A stretch of DNA of 64,000 nucleotides from Coriaria nepalensis (lineage: Eukaryota > Streptophyta > Magnoliopsida > Cucurbitales > Coriariaceae): the NCBI GenBank assembly GCA_027186245.1, contig CP114481.1, forward strand, positions 42,005,501-42,069,500, read 5' to 3'. The position numbers and the translations under genes are program-made. The first letter of the stretch is position 1. Each line of letters begins with the position of its first letter. Of this stretch, positions 1-11,910 are shown piece after piece. The notes beneath the pieces were generated by a model. That model saw nothing but the letters and a program-made list of their open reading frames with translations, did no database searches and was not told the DNA's origin.

Positions 1-72
1 TTTCAATGAGTCATTTCAAGTCAATAACTTACTCCAAAGCAAGTCGAACGAATTCTAGTTTTGCACTACAGA

Positions 73-85
73 CACAACTTTTGTG
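73..85. other. Short inverted repeat CACAA-CTT-TTGTG
   Basis: Five-base arms flank a three-base centre, and GCAC at 63-66 with GTGC at 83-86 could extend pairing in an alternative fold. The arms are nearly invariant across the array, while the centre alternates between CTT and GTT (position 78 C or G), so the two common variants both keep the stem. A stem this small may have no role in duplex DNA; it would matter mainly in a transcript or single strand. Confidence 0.7.
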
Positions 86-91
86 CATAAC

Positions 92-110
92 TTGCAAATG
101 ATCATTGCAA
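92..110. other. 19-bp near-perfect palindrome, one per monomer
   Basis: The segment reads TTGCAA, then a single A, then TGATCA, then TTGCAA. Without the one extra A it is a perfect 18-bp palindrome. It recurs at the same place in most monomers, with occasional single changes (TTGCGA, ATGCAA, TTGGAA, CATTCC). The central TGATCA is a BclI-type site. It could be a dyad bound by a dimeric protein or simply a structural feature; the sequence does not decide. Confidence 0.85.
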
Positions 111-182
111 GGAAAGTGTGCATTCGTTTAACCTTAAAATCATTTCAATCAGTCATATCAAGTCAATAACTTATTTCAAAGC

Positions 183-196
183 AATTCGAACGAATT
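183..196. other. Inverted repeat AATTCG-AA-CGAATT in T43 monomers
   Basis: In the second monomer, positions 41-54 form perfect 6-base arms around AA and overlap the EcoRI-type site. Monomers with G at position 43 (AAGTCG) lose one pair and the TTCGAA palindrome. Both forms are common through the whole window, sometimes alternating and sometimes in runs, so this is the clearest binary split among monomers. Confidence 0.8.
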
Positions 197-959
197 CTAG
201 TTTTGCACTTCAGACACAACTTTTGTGCGTAACTTGCGAATGATCAGTGCAAGGAAAGTGTGCATTCGTTTAACCTTAAAATCATTTCAATGAGTCATTT
301 CAAGTCAATAACTTATTTCAAAGCAAGTCGAACGAATTCAAGTTTTGCACTACAGACACAAGTTTTGTGCATAACATGCAAATGATCATTGCAAGGAAAG
401 TGTGCATTCGTTTATCCTTAAAATCATTTCAATGAGTCATTTCAAGTCAATAACTTATTTCAAAGCAAGTCGAACGAATTCAAGTTTTGCACTACAGACA
501 CAAGTTTTGTGCATAACATGCAAATGATCATTGCAAGGAAAGTGTGCATTCGTTTATCCTTAAAATCATTTCAATGAGTCATTTCAAGTCAATAACTTAT
601 TTCAAAGCAAGTCGAACGAATTCAAGTTTTGCACTACAGACCCAACTTTTGTGCATAACTTGCAAATGATCATTGCAGGGAAAGTGTGCATTCATTTAAC
701 CTTAAAATCATTTCAATTAGTCATTTCAAGTAAATAACTTATTTCAAAGCAATTCGAACAAATTCTAGTTTTCTACTACAAACACAACTTTTGTGCATAA
801 CTTGCAAATGATCATTGCAAGGAAAGTGTGCATTCGTTTAACCTTAAAATCATTTCAATGAGTCATTTCAAGTAAATAACTTATTTCAAAGCAATTCGAA
901 CAAATTCTAGTTTTCTACTACAAACACAACTTTTGTGCATAACTTGCAAATGATCATTG

Positions 960-1490
960 CAAGGAAAGTGTGCATTCGTTTCACCTTAAAATCATTTCAA
1001 TGAGTCATTTCAAGTCAATCACTTATTTCAAAGCAATTCGAACGAATTCTATTTTTGCACTACAAACACAAGTTTTGTGCATAACTTCCAAATGATCCTT
1101 GCAAGGAAAGTGTGCATTCGTTTAAAATTAAAATCATTTCAATGAGTCATTTTAAGTCAATAACTTACTCCAAAGCAAGTCGAACGAATTCTAGTTTTGC
1201 ACTACAGACACAACTTTTGTGCATAACTTGCGAATGATCATTGCAAGGAAAGGGTGCATTCGTTTAACCTTAAAATCATTTCAATGAGTCATTTCAAGTC
1301 AATAACTTATATCAAAGCAAGTCGAACGAATTCTAGTTTTGCACAACACACACAACTTTTGTGCATAACTTGCAAATGATCATTGCAAGGAAAGTGTGCA
1401 TTCGTTTAAAATTAAAATCATTTCAATGAGTCATTTCAATTCAATAACTTATTTCAAAGCAAGTCGAACGAATTCAAGTTTTGCACTACA
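960..1490 (+). repeat. Roughly 5-monomer cassette with TTACTCC, copy 1
   Basis: The order of rare variants is GTTTCACC, TCAATCACTT, ACTTCCAAATG, GTTTAAAATT, TTACTCC, TTATATCAAAG, CACACACAAC, a second GTTTAAAATT and TTTCAATTCAA. The same order recurs near 5,220-5,750 and 8,215-8,745. ACTCC anchors lie at 1,167, 5,427 and 8,408 (30 monomers, then 21 monomers less one base). Parts also occur at 3,535-3,830 and 7,250-7,360, and ACTCC itself at 31. Confidence 0.83.
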
Positions 1491-1909
1491 GACACAAGTT
1501 TTGAGCATAACATGCAAATGATCATTGCAAGGAAAGTGTGCATTCGTTTATCCTTAAAATCATTTCAATGAGTCATTTAAAGTCAATAACTTATTTCAAA
1601 GCAAGTCGAACGAATTCATGTTTTGCACTACAGACACAAGTTTTGTGCATAACATGCAAATGATCATTGCAAGGAAAGTGTGCATTCGTTTAACCTTAAA
1701 ATCATTTCAATGAGTCATTTCAAGTCAATAACTTATGTCAAAGCAAGTCGAACGAATTCTTGTTTTCCAGTACAGACACAACTTTTGTGCATAACTTGCA
1801 AATGATCATTGCAAGGAAAGTGTGCATTCGTTTAACCTTAAAATCATTTCAATGAGTTATTTCAAGTAAATAACTTATTTCAAAGCAAGTCGAACGAATT
1901 CAAGTTTTG

Positions 1910-3800
1910 CACTACAGACACAACTTTTGTGCATAACTTGCAAATGATCATTGCAAGGAAAGTGTGCATTCGTTTAACCTTAAAATCATTTCAATGAGTC
2001 ATTTTAAGTCAATAACTTATTTCAAAGCAAGTCGAACGAATTCATGTTTTGCACTACAGACACAAGTTTTGTGCATAACATGCAAATGATCATTGCAAGG
2101 AAAGTGTGCATTCGTTTATCCTTAAAATCATTTCAATGAGTCATTTCAAGTCAATAACTTATTTCAAAGCAAGTCGAACGAATTCAAGTTTTGCACTACA
2201 GACCCAACTTTTGTGCATAACTTGCAAATGATCATTGCAGGGAAAGTGTGCATTCATTTAACCTTAAAATCATTTCAATTAGTCATTTCAAGTAAATAAC
2301 TTATTTCAAAGCAATTCGAACAAATTCTAGTTTTCTACTACAAACACAACTTTTGTGCATAACTTGCAAATGATCATTGCAAGGAAAGTGTGCATTCGTT
2401 TAACCTTAAAATCATTTCAATGAGTCATTTCAAGTCAATAACTTATTTCATAGCAATTCGAACGAATTCTATTTTTGCACTATGAACACAAGTTTTGTGC
2501 ATAACTTGCAAATGATCATTGCAAGGAAAGTAGGCATTCGTTTGACCTTAAAATCATTTCAATCAGTCATTTCAAGTCAATAACTTATTTCAAAGCAATT
2601 CGAATGAATTCTAGTTTTGCACTACAGACACAACTTTTGTGCATAACTTGCAAATGATCATTGCAAGGAAAGTGTGCATTCGTTTAACCTTAAAATCATT
2701 TCAATGAGTCATTTCAAGTCAATAACTTATTTCAAAGCAAGTCGAACGAATTCAAGTTTTGCACTACAGACACAAGTTTTGTGCATAACATGCAAATGAT
2801 CATTGCAAGGAAAGTGTGCATTCCTTTAACCTTAAAATCATTTCAATGAGTCATTTCAAGTCAATAACTTATTTCAAAGCAAGTCGAACGAATTCTAGTT
2901 TTCCACTACAAACACAACTTTTGTGCAAAACCTGCAAATGATCATTGCAAGGAAACTGTGCATTCATTTAACCTTAAAATCATTTCAATTAGTCATTTCA
3001 AGTAAATAACTTATTTCAAAGCAAGTCGAAGGAATTCTAGTTTTCCACTACAGACACCACTTTTGTGCATAACTTGCGAATGATCATTGCATGGAAAGTG
3101 TGCATTCGTTTAACCTTAAAATCATATCAATGAGTCATTTCAAGTCAATAACTTATGTCAAAGCAAGTCGAACGAATTCTAGTTTTCCACTACAAACACA
3201 ACTTTCCTGCATAACTTGCAAATGATCATTGCAAGGAAAGTGTGCATTCGTTTAACCTTAAAATCATTTCAATGACTCATTTAGAGTCAATAACTTATTT
3301 CAAAGCAATTCGGATGAATTCTGTTTTTGCACTACAAACACAAGTTTTGTGCATAACTTGCAAATGATCATTTCAAGAAAAGTGTGCATTCATTTAACCT
3401 TAAAATCATTTCAATCAGTCATTTCAAGTCAATATCATATTTCAAAGCAATTCAAACGAATTCAAGTTTTGCACTACAGACACAAGTTTTGTGCATTACA
3501 TGCAAATGATCATTGCAAGGAAAGTGTGCATTCGTTTCACCTTAAAATCATTTCAATGAGTCATTTCAAGTCAATCACTTATTTCAAAGCAATTCGAACG
3601 AATTCTATTTTTGCACTACAAACACAAGTTTTGTGCATAACTTCCAAATGATCATTGCAAGGAAAGTGTGCATTCGTTTAAAATTAAAATCATTTCAATG
3701 AGTCATTTCAAGTCAATAACTTACTCCAAAGCAAGTCGAACGAATTCTAGTTTTGCACTACAGACACAACTTTTGTGCATAACTTGCGAATGATCATTGC
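1910..3800 (+). repeat. 13-monomer higher-order repeat, copy 1
   Basis: This copy matches the next block at offset 1,846 (13 x 142) in its first part: anchors ATTTTAAGTC at 2,001 and 3,847, and CACTATGAACAC near 2,480 and 4,326. In its second part the offset is 1,704 (12 x 142): GCAAAACC at 2,925 and 4,629, GCATGG near 3,089 and 4,793, and CTGTTT at 3,321 and 5,025. The change of offset means this copy carries one extra monomer at about 2,700-2,840. Confidence 0.85.
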
Positions 3801-5520
3801 AAGGAAAGTGTGCATTCGTTTAACTTTAAAATCATTTCAATGAGTCATTTTAAGTCAATAACTTATTTCAAAGCAAGTCGAACGAATTCATGTTTTGCAC
3901 TACAGACACAAGTTTTGTGCATAACATGCAAATGATCATTGCAAGGAAAGTGTGCATTCGTTTATCCTTAAAATCATTTCAATGAGTCATTTCAAGTCAA
4001 TAACTTATTTCAAAGCAAGTCGAACGAATTCAAGTTTTGCACTACAGACCCAACTTTTGTGCATAACTTGCAAATGATCATTGCAGGGAAACTGTGCATT
4101 CATTTAACCTTAAAATCATTTCAATTAGTCATTTCAAGTAAATAACTTATTTCAAAGCAATTCGAACAAATTCTAGTTTTCTACTACAAACACAACTTTT
4201 GTGCATAACTTGCAAATGATCATTGCAAGGAAAGTGTGCATTCGTTTAACCTTAAAATCATTTCAATGAGTCATTTCAAGTCAATAACTTATTTCATAGC
4301 AATTCGAACGAATTCTATTTTTGCACTATGAACACAAGTTTTGTGCATAACTTGCAAATGATCATTGCAAGGAAAGTAGGCATTCGTTTGACCTTAAAAT
4401 CATTTCAATCAGTCATTTCAACTCAATAACTTATTTCAAAGCAATTCGAATGAATTCTAGTTTTGCACTACAGACACAACTTTTGTGCATAACTTGCAAA
4501 TGATCATTGCAAGGAAAGTGTGCATTCGTTTAACCTTAAAATCATTTCAATGAGTCATTTCAAGTCAATAACTTATTTCAAAGCAAGTCGAACGAATTCT
4601 AGTTTTCCACTACAAACACAACTTTTGTGCAAAACCTGCAAATGATCATTGCAAGGAAAGTGTGCATTCATTTAACCTTAAAATCATTTCAATTAGTCAT
4701 TTCAAGTAAATAACTTATTTCAAAGCAAGTCGAAGGAATTCTAGTTTTCCACTACAGACACTACTTTTGTGCATAACTTGCGAATGATCATTGCATGGAA
4801 AGTGTGCATTCGTTTAACCTTAAAATCATATCAATGAGTCATTTCAAGTCAATAACTTATGTCAAAGCAAGTCGAACGAATTCTAGTTTTCCACTACAAA
4901 CACAACTTTTCTACATAACTTGCAAATGATCATTGCAACGAAAGTGTGCATTCGTTTAACCTTAAAATCATTTCAATGACTCATTTAGAGTCAATAACTT
5001 ATTTCAAAGCAATTCGGATGAATTCTGTTTTTGCACTACAAACACAAGTTTTGTGCATAACTTGCGAATGATCATTTCAAGAAAAGTGTGCATTCATTTA
5101 ACCTTAAAATCATTTCAATCAGTCATTTCAAGTCAATATCATATTTCAAAGCAATTCAAACGAATTCAAGTTTTGCACTACAGACACAAGTTTTGTGCAT
5201 AACATGCAAATGATCATTGCAAGGAAAGTGTGCACTCGTTTCACCTTAAAATCATTTCAATGAGTCATTTCAAGTCAATCACTTATTTCAAAGCAATTCG
5301 AACGAATTCTATTTTTGCACTACAAACACAAGTTTTGTGCATAACTTCCAAATGATCATTGCAAGGAAAGTGTGCATTCGTTTAAAATTAAAATCATTTC
5401 AATGAGTCATTTCAAGTCAATAACTTACTCCAAAGCAAGTCGAACGAATTCTAGTTTTGCACTACAGACACAACTTTTGTGCATAACTTGCGAATGATCA
5501 TTGCAAGGAAAGTGTGCATT
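3756..5520 (+). repeat. 12-monomer higher-order repeat, copy 2
   Basis: Tandem neighbour of the 1,910-3,800 block, lacking one of its monomers. A partial third copy follows: the GCATGG monomer recurs at 6,354 and CTGTTTTTGC at 6,586, which is 1,561 bp on (11 monomers less the single base missing near 5,580). The edges shade into each other, as expected for exchange between near-identical units. Confidence 0.8.
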
Positions 5521-5750
5521 CGTTTAACCTTAAAATCATTTCAATGAGTCATTTCAAGTCAATTACTTATATCAAAGCAAGTCAACGAATTCTAGTTTTG
5601 CACTACACACACAACTTTTGTGCATAACTTGCAAATGATCATTGCAAGGAAAGTGTGCATTCGTTTAAAATTAAAATCATTTCAATGAGTCATTTCAATT
5701 CAATAACTTATTTCAAAGCGAGTCGAACGAATTCAAGTTTTGCACTACAG
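5220..5750 (+). repeat. TTACTCC cassette, copy 2
   Basis: Same variant order as the 960-1,490 cassette. It is distinguished by the one-base loss in GTCAACGAATTC near 5,580, by TCAATTACTT, and by AGCGAGTCG near 5,718, which is shared with the copy at 8.2-8.7 kb but not with the first. Confidence 0.8.
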
Positions 5751-8214
5751 ACACAAGTTTTGTGCATAACATGCAAATGATCATTGCAAGGAAAGTGTGC
5801 ATTCGTTTAACCTTAAAATCATTTCAATGAGTCATTTCAAGTCAATAACTTATGTCAAAGCAAGTCGAACGAATTCTAGTTTTCCAGTACAGACACAACT
5901 TTTGTGCATAACTTGCAAATGATCATTGCAAGGAAAGTGTGCATTCGTTTAACCTTAAAATCATTTCAATGAGTTATTTCAAGTAAATAACTTATTTCAA
6001 AGCAAGTCGAACGAATTCTATTTTTGCACTACAGACACAAATTTTGTGCATAACATGCAAATGATCATTGCAAGGAAAGTGTGCATTCGTTTAACCTTAA
6101 AATCATTTCAATGAGTCATTTCAAGTCAATAACTTATGTCAAAGCAAGTCGAACGAATTCTAGTTTTGCACTACAGACCCAACTTTTGTGCATAACTTGC
6201 AAATGATCATTGCAAGGAAAGTGTGCATTCATTTAACCTTAAAATCATTTCAATTAGTCATTTCAAGTAAATAACTTATTTCAAAGCAAGTCGAACGAAT
6301 TCTAGTTTTCCACTACAGACACCACTTTTGTGCATAACTTGCGAATGATCATTGCATGGAAAGTGTGCATTCGTTTAACCTTAAAATCATATCAATGAGT
6401 CATTTCAAGTCAATAACTTATGTCAAAGCAAGTCGAACGAATTCTAGTTTTCCACTACAGACACAACTTTTCTACATAACTTGCTAATGATCATTGCAAG
6501 GAAAGTGTGCATTCGTTTAACCTTAAAATCATTTCAATGACTCATTTCAAGTCAATAACTTATTTCAAAGCAATTCGGATGAATTCTGTTTTTGCACTAC
6601 AAACACAACTTTTGTGCATAACTTGCAAATGATCATTGCAAGGAAAGTGTGCATTCGTTTCACCTTAAAATCATTTCAATGACTCATATCAAGTCAATAA
6701 CTTATTTCAAAGCAATTCGAACGAATTCTAGTTTTGCCCTACAGACACAACTTTTGTGCGTAACTTGCGAATGATCAGTGCAAGGAAAGTGTGCATTCGT
6801 TTAACCTTAAAATCATTTCAATGAGTCATTTCAAGTCAATAACTTATTTCAAAGCAAGTCGAACGAATTCAAGTTTTGCACTACAGACACAAGTTTTGTG
6901 CATAACATGCAAATGATCATTGCAAGGAAAGTGTGCATTCATTTAACCTTAAAATCATTTCAATTAGTCATTTCAAGTAAATAACTTATTTCAAAGCAAG
7001 TCGAACGAATTCTAGTTTTCCACTACAGACACCACTTTTGTGCATAACTTGCGAATGATCATTGCAAGGAAAGTGTGCATTCGTTTAACCTTAAAATCAT
7101 TTCAATGAGTCATTTCAAGTCAATAACTTATTTCAAAGCAAGTCGAACGAATTCAAGTTTTGCACTACAGACGCAAGTTTTGTGCATAACATGCAAATGA
7201 TCATTGCAAGGAAAGTGTGCATTCGTTTATCCTTAAAATCATTTCAATGAGGCATTTCAAGTCAATCACTTATTTCAAAGCAATTCGAACGAATTCTATT
7301 TTTGCACTACAAACACAAGTTTTGTGCATAACTTCCAAATGATCATTGCAAGGAAAGTGTGCATTCGTTTAACCTTAAAATCATTTCAATGAGTCATTAC
7401 AAGTCAATAAGTTATGTCAAAGCAAGTCGAACGAATTCTAGTTTTCCAGTACAGACACAACTTTTGTGCATAACTTGCAAATGATCATTGCAAGGAAAGT
7501 GTGCATTCATTTAACCTTAAAATCATTTCAATGAGTCATTTTAAGTCAATAACTTATTTCAAAGCAAGTCGAACGAATTCTAGTTTTGCACTACACACAC
7601 AACTTTTGTGCATAACTTGCAAATGATCATTGCAGGGAAAGTGTGCATTCGTTTAACCTTAAAATCATTTCAATGAGTCATTTCAAGTCAATAACTTATG
7701 TCAAAGCAAGTCGAACGAATTCTAGTTTTCCAGTACAGACACAAATTTTGTGCATAACTTGCAAATGATCATTGCAAGGAAAGTGTGCATTCCTTTAACC
7801 TTAAAATCATTTCAATGAGTCATTTCAAGTCAATAACTTATGTCAAAGCATGTCGAACGAATTCTAGTTTTCCTGTACAGACACCACTTTTGTGCATAAC
7901 TTGCGAATGATCATTGCATGGAAAGTGTGCATTCGTTTAACCTTAAAATCATTTCAATGAGTCATTTCAAGTCAATAACTTATTTCAAAGCAAGTCGAAC
8001 GAATTCTATTTCTTCACTACAAACACAAGTTTTCTGCATAACTTGCAAATGATCAATGCAAGGAAAGTGTGCATTCGTTTAACCTTAAAATCATTTCAAT
8101 GAGTCATTGCAAGTTGATATCTTATTTCAAAGCAAGTCGAACAAATTCTATTTTTGCACTACAAACACAAGTTTTGTGCATAAATTGCAAATGATCATTG
8201 CAAGGAAAGTGTGC

Positions 8215-8745
8215 ATTCGTTTCACCTTAAAATCATTTCAATGAGTCATTTCAAGTCAATCACTTATTTCAAAGCAATTCGAACGAATTCTATTTTTGCA
8301 CTACAAACACAAGTTTTGTGCATAACTTCCAAATGATCATTGCAAGGAAAGTGTGCATTCGTTTAAAATTAAAATCATTTCAATGAGTCATTTCAAGTCA
8401 ATAACTTACTCCAAAGCAAGTCGAACGAATTCTAGTTTTGCACTACAGACACAACTTTTGTTCATAACTTGCGAATGATCATTGCAAGGAAAGGGTGCAT
8501 TCGTTTAACCTTAAAATCATTTCAATGAGTCATTTCAAGTCAATAACTTATATCAAAGCAAGTCGAACGAATTCTAGTTTTGCACTACACACACAACTTT
8601 TGTGCATATCTTGCAAATGATCATTGCAAGGAAAGTGTGCATTCGTTTAAAATTAAAATCATTTCAATGAGTCATTTCAATTCAATAACTTATTTCAAAG
8701 CGAGTCGAACGAATTCAAGTTTTGCACTACAGACACAAGTTTTGT
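8215..8745 (+). repeat. TTACTCC cassette, copy 3
   Basis: Shares AGCGAGTCG with copy 2 and GAAAGGGTGC (near 8,490) with copy 1 (near 1,247), so it is a mosaic of the two. GCATATCTT near 8,606 replaces the usual GCATAACTT and removes an in-frame stop, which is why a 60-codon open frame appears at 8,580-8,762. Confidence 0.8.
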
Positions 8746-9797
8746 GCATAACATGCAAATGATCATTGCAAGGAAAGTGTGCATTCGTTTAACCTTAGAA
8801 TCATTTCAATGGGTCATTTCAAGTCAATAACTTACGTCAAAGCAAGTCGAACGAATTCTAGTTTTCCAATACAGACACAACTTTTGTGCATAACTTGCAA
8901 ATGATCATTGCAAGGAAAGTGCGCATTCGTTTAACCTTAAAATCATTTCAATGAGTTATTTCAAGTAAATAACTTATTTCAAAGCAAGTCGAACGAATTC
9001 AAGTTTTGCACTACAGACACAACTTTTGTGCATAACTTGCAAATGATCATTGCAAGGAAAGTGTGCATTCGTTTAACCTTAAAATCATTTCAATGAGTCA
9101 TTTTAAGTCAATAACTTATTTCAAAGCAAGTCGAACGAATTCATGTTTTGCACTACAGACACAAGTTTTGTGCATAACTTGCAAATGATCATTGCAAGGA
9201 AAGTGTGCGTTCGTTTAACCTTAAAATCATTTCAATGAGTCATTTCAAGTCAATAACTTATGTCAAAGCAAGTCGAACGAATTCTTGTTTTCTACTACAA
9301 ACACAACTTTTGTGCATAACTTGCAAATGATCATTGCAAGGAAAGTGTGCATTCGTTTAAAATTAAAATCATTTCGATGAGTCCTTTTAAGCCAATAACT
9401 TATTTCAAAGCAAGTCGAACGAATTCTAGTTTTGCACTACAGACACAACTTTTGTGCATAACTTGCGAATGATCATTGCAAGGAAAGTGTGCATTCGTTT
9501 AACCTTAAAATCATTTCAATGAGTCATTGCACGTTAATAACTTATTTCAAAGCAATTCGAACGAATTCTAGTTTTGCACTACAGACACAACGTTTGTGCA
9601 TAACTTGCAAATGATCATTGCAAGGAAAGTGTGCATTCGTTTAAAATTAAAATCATTTCAATGAGTCCTTTCAAGTCAATAACTTATTTAAAAACAAGTC
9701 GAACGAATTCTAGTTTTGCACTACAGACACAACTTTTGTGCATAACTTGCAAATGATCATTGCAAGGAAAGTGTGCATTCGTTTAACCTTAAAATCG

Positions 9798-9939
9798 ATT
9801 CAATAAGTCATTTCAAGTCAATAACTTATTTGAAAGCAATTCGAACGAATTCTATTTTTGCACTACAGACACAACTTTTGTGCATAACTTGCAAATGATC
9901 ATTGCAACGAAAGTCTGCATTCGTTTAACCTTAAAATAA
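9798..9939 (+). repeat. Full-length relative of the 124-bp monomer
   Basis: This monomer has ATTCAATAAGTCATTTC and the unusual TTTGAAAGC. It is the uninterrupted counterpart of the shortened monomers at 11.8, 12.3 and 15.0 kb. The surrounding block from about 9.51 kb recurs at offset 1,989 (14 monomers plus 1): CATTGCACG at 9,525 and 11,514. The offset drops to 1,971 just after the deletion (TGAAAGC at 9,831 and 11,802). Confidence 0.82.
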
Positions 9940-11786
9940 TTTTAATGAGTCATTTCAAGTCAATAACTTATTTCAAAGCAAGTCGAACGAATTCTAGTTT
10001 TGCACTACAAACACAACTTTTGTGCATAACTTGCAAATGATCATTGCAAGGAAAGTGTGCATTCGTTTAACCTTAAAATCATTTCAATGAGTCATTTCAA
10101 GTCAATCACTTATTTCAAAGCAAGTCGAACGAATTCTAGTTTTGCACTACAGACACAAGTTTTGTGCATAACATGCAAATGATCATTGCAAGGAAAGTGT
10201 GCATTCGTTTAACCTTAAAATAATTTCAATGAGTCATTTCAAGTCAATAACTTATGTCAAAGCAAGTCGAACGAATAACAGTTTTGCACTACACACACAA
10301 CTTTTGTGCATAACTTGCAAATGATCATTGCACGGAAAGTGTGCATTCGTTTAACCTTAAAATCATTTCGATAAGTCATTTCAAGTCAGTAACTTATTTC
10401 AAAGCAATTCGAACGAATTCTATTTTTGCACTACAAACACAAGTTTTGTGCATAACTTGCAAATGATCATTCCAAGGAAAGTGGGCATTCGTTTGACCTT
10501 AAAATCATTTCAATAAGTCATTTCAAGTCAATAACTTATGTCAAAGCAATTCGTACGAATTCTAGTTTTGCACTACAGACACAACTTTTGTGCATAACTT
10601 GCAAATGATCATTGCAAGGAAAGTGTGCATTCGTTTAACCTTAAAATCATTTCAATGAGTCATTTCAAGTCAATCACTTATTTCAAAGCAAGTCGAACGA
10701 ATTCTAGTTTTGCACTACAGACACAAGTTTTGTGCATAACATGCAAATGATCATTGCAAGGAAAGTGTGCATTCGTTTAACCTTAAAATCATTTCAATGA
10801 GTCATTTCAAGTGAATAACTTATGTCAAAGCAAGTTGAACGAATAACAGTTTTGCACTACACACACAACTTTTGTGCGTAACTTGCAAATGATCATTGCA
10901 AGGAAAGTGTGCATTCGTTTAACCTTAAAATCATTTCAATAAGTCATTTCAAGTCAATAACTTATTTCAAAGCAATTCGACCGAATTCTATTTTTGCACT
11001 ACAGACACAACTTCTGTGCATAATTTGCAAATGAACATTGCAAGGAAAGTGTTTTCATCGTTTAACCTTAAAATCATTTCAACGAGTCATTTCAAGTCAA
11101 TAACTTATTTCAAAGCAATTCGAACGAATTCTATTTTTGCACTACAGACACAACTTTTGTGCATAACTTGCGAATGATCATTGCAAGGAAAGTGTGCATT
11201 CGTTTAACCTTAAAATCATTTTAATGAGTCCTTTCAATTCAATAACTTATTTCAAAGCAAGTCGAATGAATTCTAGTTCTGCACTACAGACACAACTTTT
11301 GTGCATAACTTGCAAATGATCATTTCAAGGAAAGTGTGCATTTGTTTAAAATTAAAATCATTTCAATAAGTCCTTTCGAGTCAATAACTTCTTTCAAAGC
11401 AATTCGAACGAATTCTAGTTTTGCACTACAGACACAACTATTGTGCATAACTTGCAAATGATCATTGCAAGGAAAGTTTGCATTCGTTTAACCTTAAAAT
11501 CATTTCAATGAGTCATTGCACGTTAATAACTTATTTCAAAGCAATTCGAACGAATTCTAGTTTTGCACTACAGACACAACGTTTGTGCATAACTTGCAAA
11601 TGATCATTGCAAGGAAAGTGTGCATTCGTTTAAAATTAAAATCATTTCAATGAGTCCTTTCAAGTCAATAACTTATTTAAAAACAAGTCGAACGAATTCT
11701 AGTTTTGCACTACAGACACAACTTTTGTGCATAACTTGCAAATGATCATTCCAAGGAAAGTGTGCATTCGTTTAACCCTAAAATCT

Positions 11787-11910
11787 ATTCAATAACTTAT
11801 TTGAAAGCAATTCGAACGAATTCTATTTTTGCACTACAGACACAACTTTTGTGCATAACTTGCAAATGATCATTGCAAGGAAAGTCTGCATTCGTTTAAC
11901 CTTAAAATAA
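11787..11910 (+). repeat. 124-bp monomer with 18-bp internal deletion, copy 1
   Basis: Compared with the 9,798 monomer, 18 bases between two TCAATAA direct repeats are missing, leaving one TCAATAA. This is typical of replication slippage or annealing between short direct repeats. It also carries AACCCTAAAATC just before its start, shared with the two other deleted copies. Confidence 0.88.

Larger units (their letters stand above)
1..142 (+). repeat. Reference monomer for numbering
   Basis: This first copy sets the numbering used here. It carries TTTCAA at 1-6, 14-19 and (in most other copies) 32-37; here 31-35 reads ACTCC, a recurrent variant. GAATTC lies at 50-55, TTGCAC at 61-66, CACAA at 73-77, TTGTG at 81-85, and TGTGCAT at 82-88 and again at 117-123. 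The dyad centred on TGATCA is at 92-110, and CpGs are at 45, 49 and 125. Composition is 47 G+C of 142 in the common form. Main variable sites seen across the array: 43 (G or T), 53-59 (TTCTAG, TTCAAG, TTCTAT or TAACAG), 70-72 (CAGA, CAAA or CACA context), 78 (C or G), 92 (T or A) and 131-134 (AACC or AAAA). Confidence 0.93.
1..9500 (+). repeat. Domain A: monomers rich in GAATTCAAG and CATAACATGC variants
   Basis: This stretch has many monomers with GAATTCAAG, with the linked pair ACAAG at 74-78 and CATAACATGC, with GTTTATCC, and with TTCTACTACAAAC or TTCCAC. Monomers of the GAATAACAG class, so common from 10 kb on, are absent here, and GTCATGTCAAG monomers, common after 31.7 kb, are also absent. 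One monomer near 5,580 is a base short (GTCAACGAATTC). Nothing other than satellite is present. Confidence 0.8.

Noticed and set aside
40..60. tRNA T-arm or RNA polymerase III B box in TTCGAACGAATTC
   Set aside because: Only a TTCGAA core matches. There is no paired arm, no A box at the right distance and no cloverleaf, so this is not a SINE or tRNA-derived unit on the evidence available.
1..142. CENP-B box
   Set aside because: TTCGAACGAATTCTA (T43 monomers) and TTCGTTTAACCTTAA fit the left half of the known box (TTCG, four bases, A) but lack the required CGGG at the right.
3349..3651. 100-codon open frame
   Set aside because: It starts at GTG inside the satellite and crosses two monomer junctions. 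It stays open only because three usual stops are changed (CAATAAC to CAATATC, GCATAAC to GCATTAC, CAATAAC to CAATCAC). The duplicate 1,704 bp downstream keeps a stop at GCATAAC. There is no start context or domain, and 142 is not a multiple of 3, so the repeats do not share a frame.
8580..8762. 60-codon open frame
   Set aside because: Begins at TTG of TTGCAC and is open because GCATAACTT became GCATATCTT. The matching cassettes near 1,340 and 5,600 keep the stop. It is satellite read-through.
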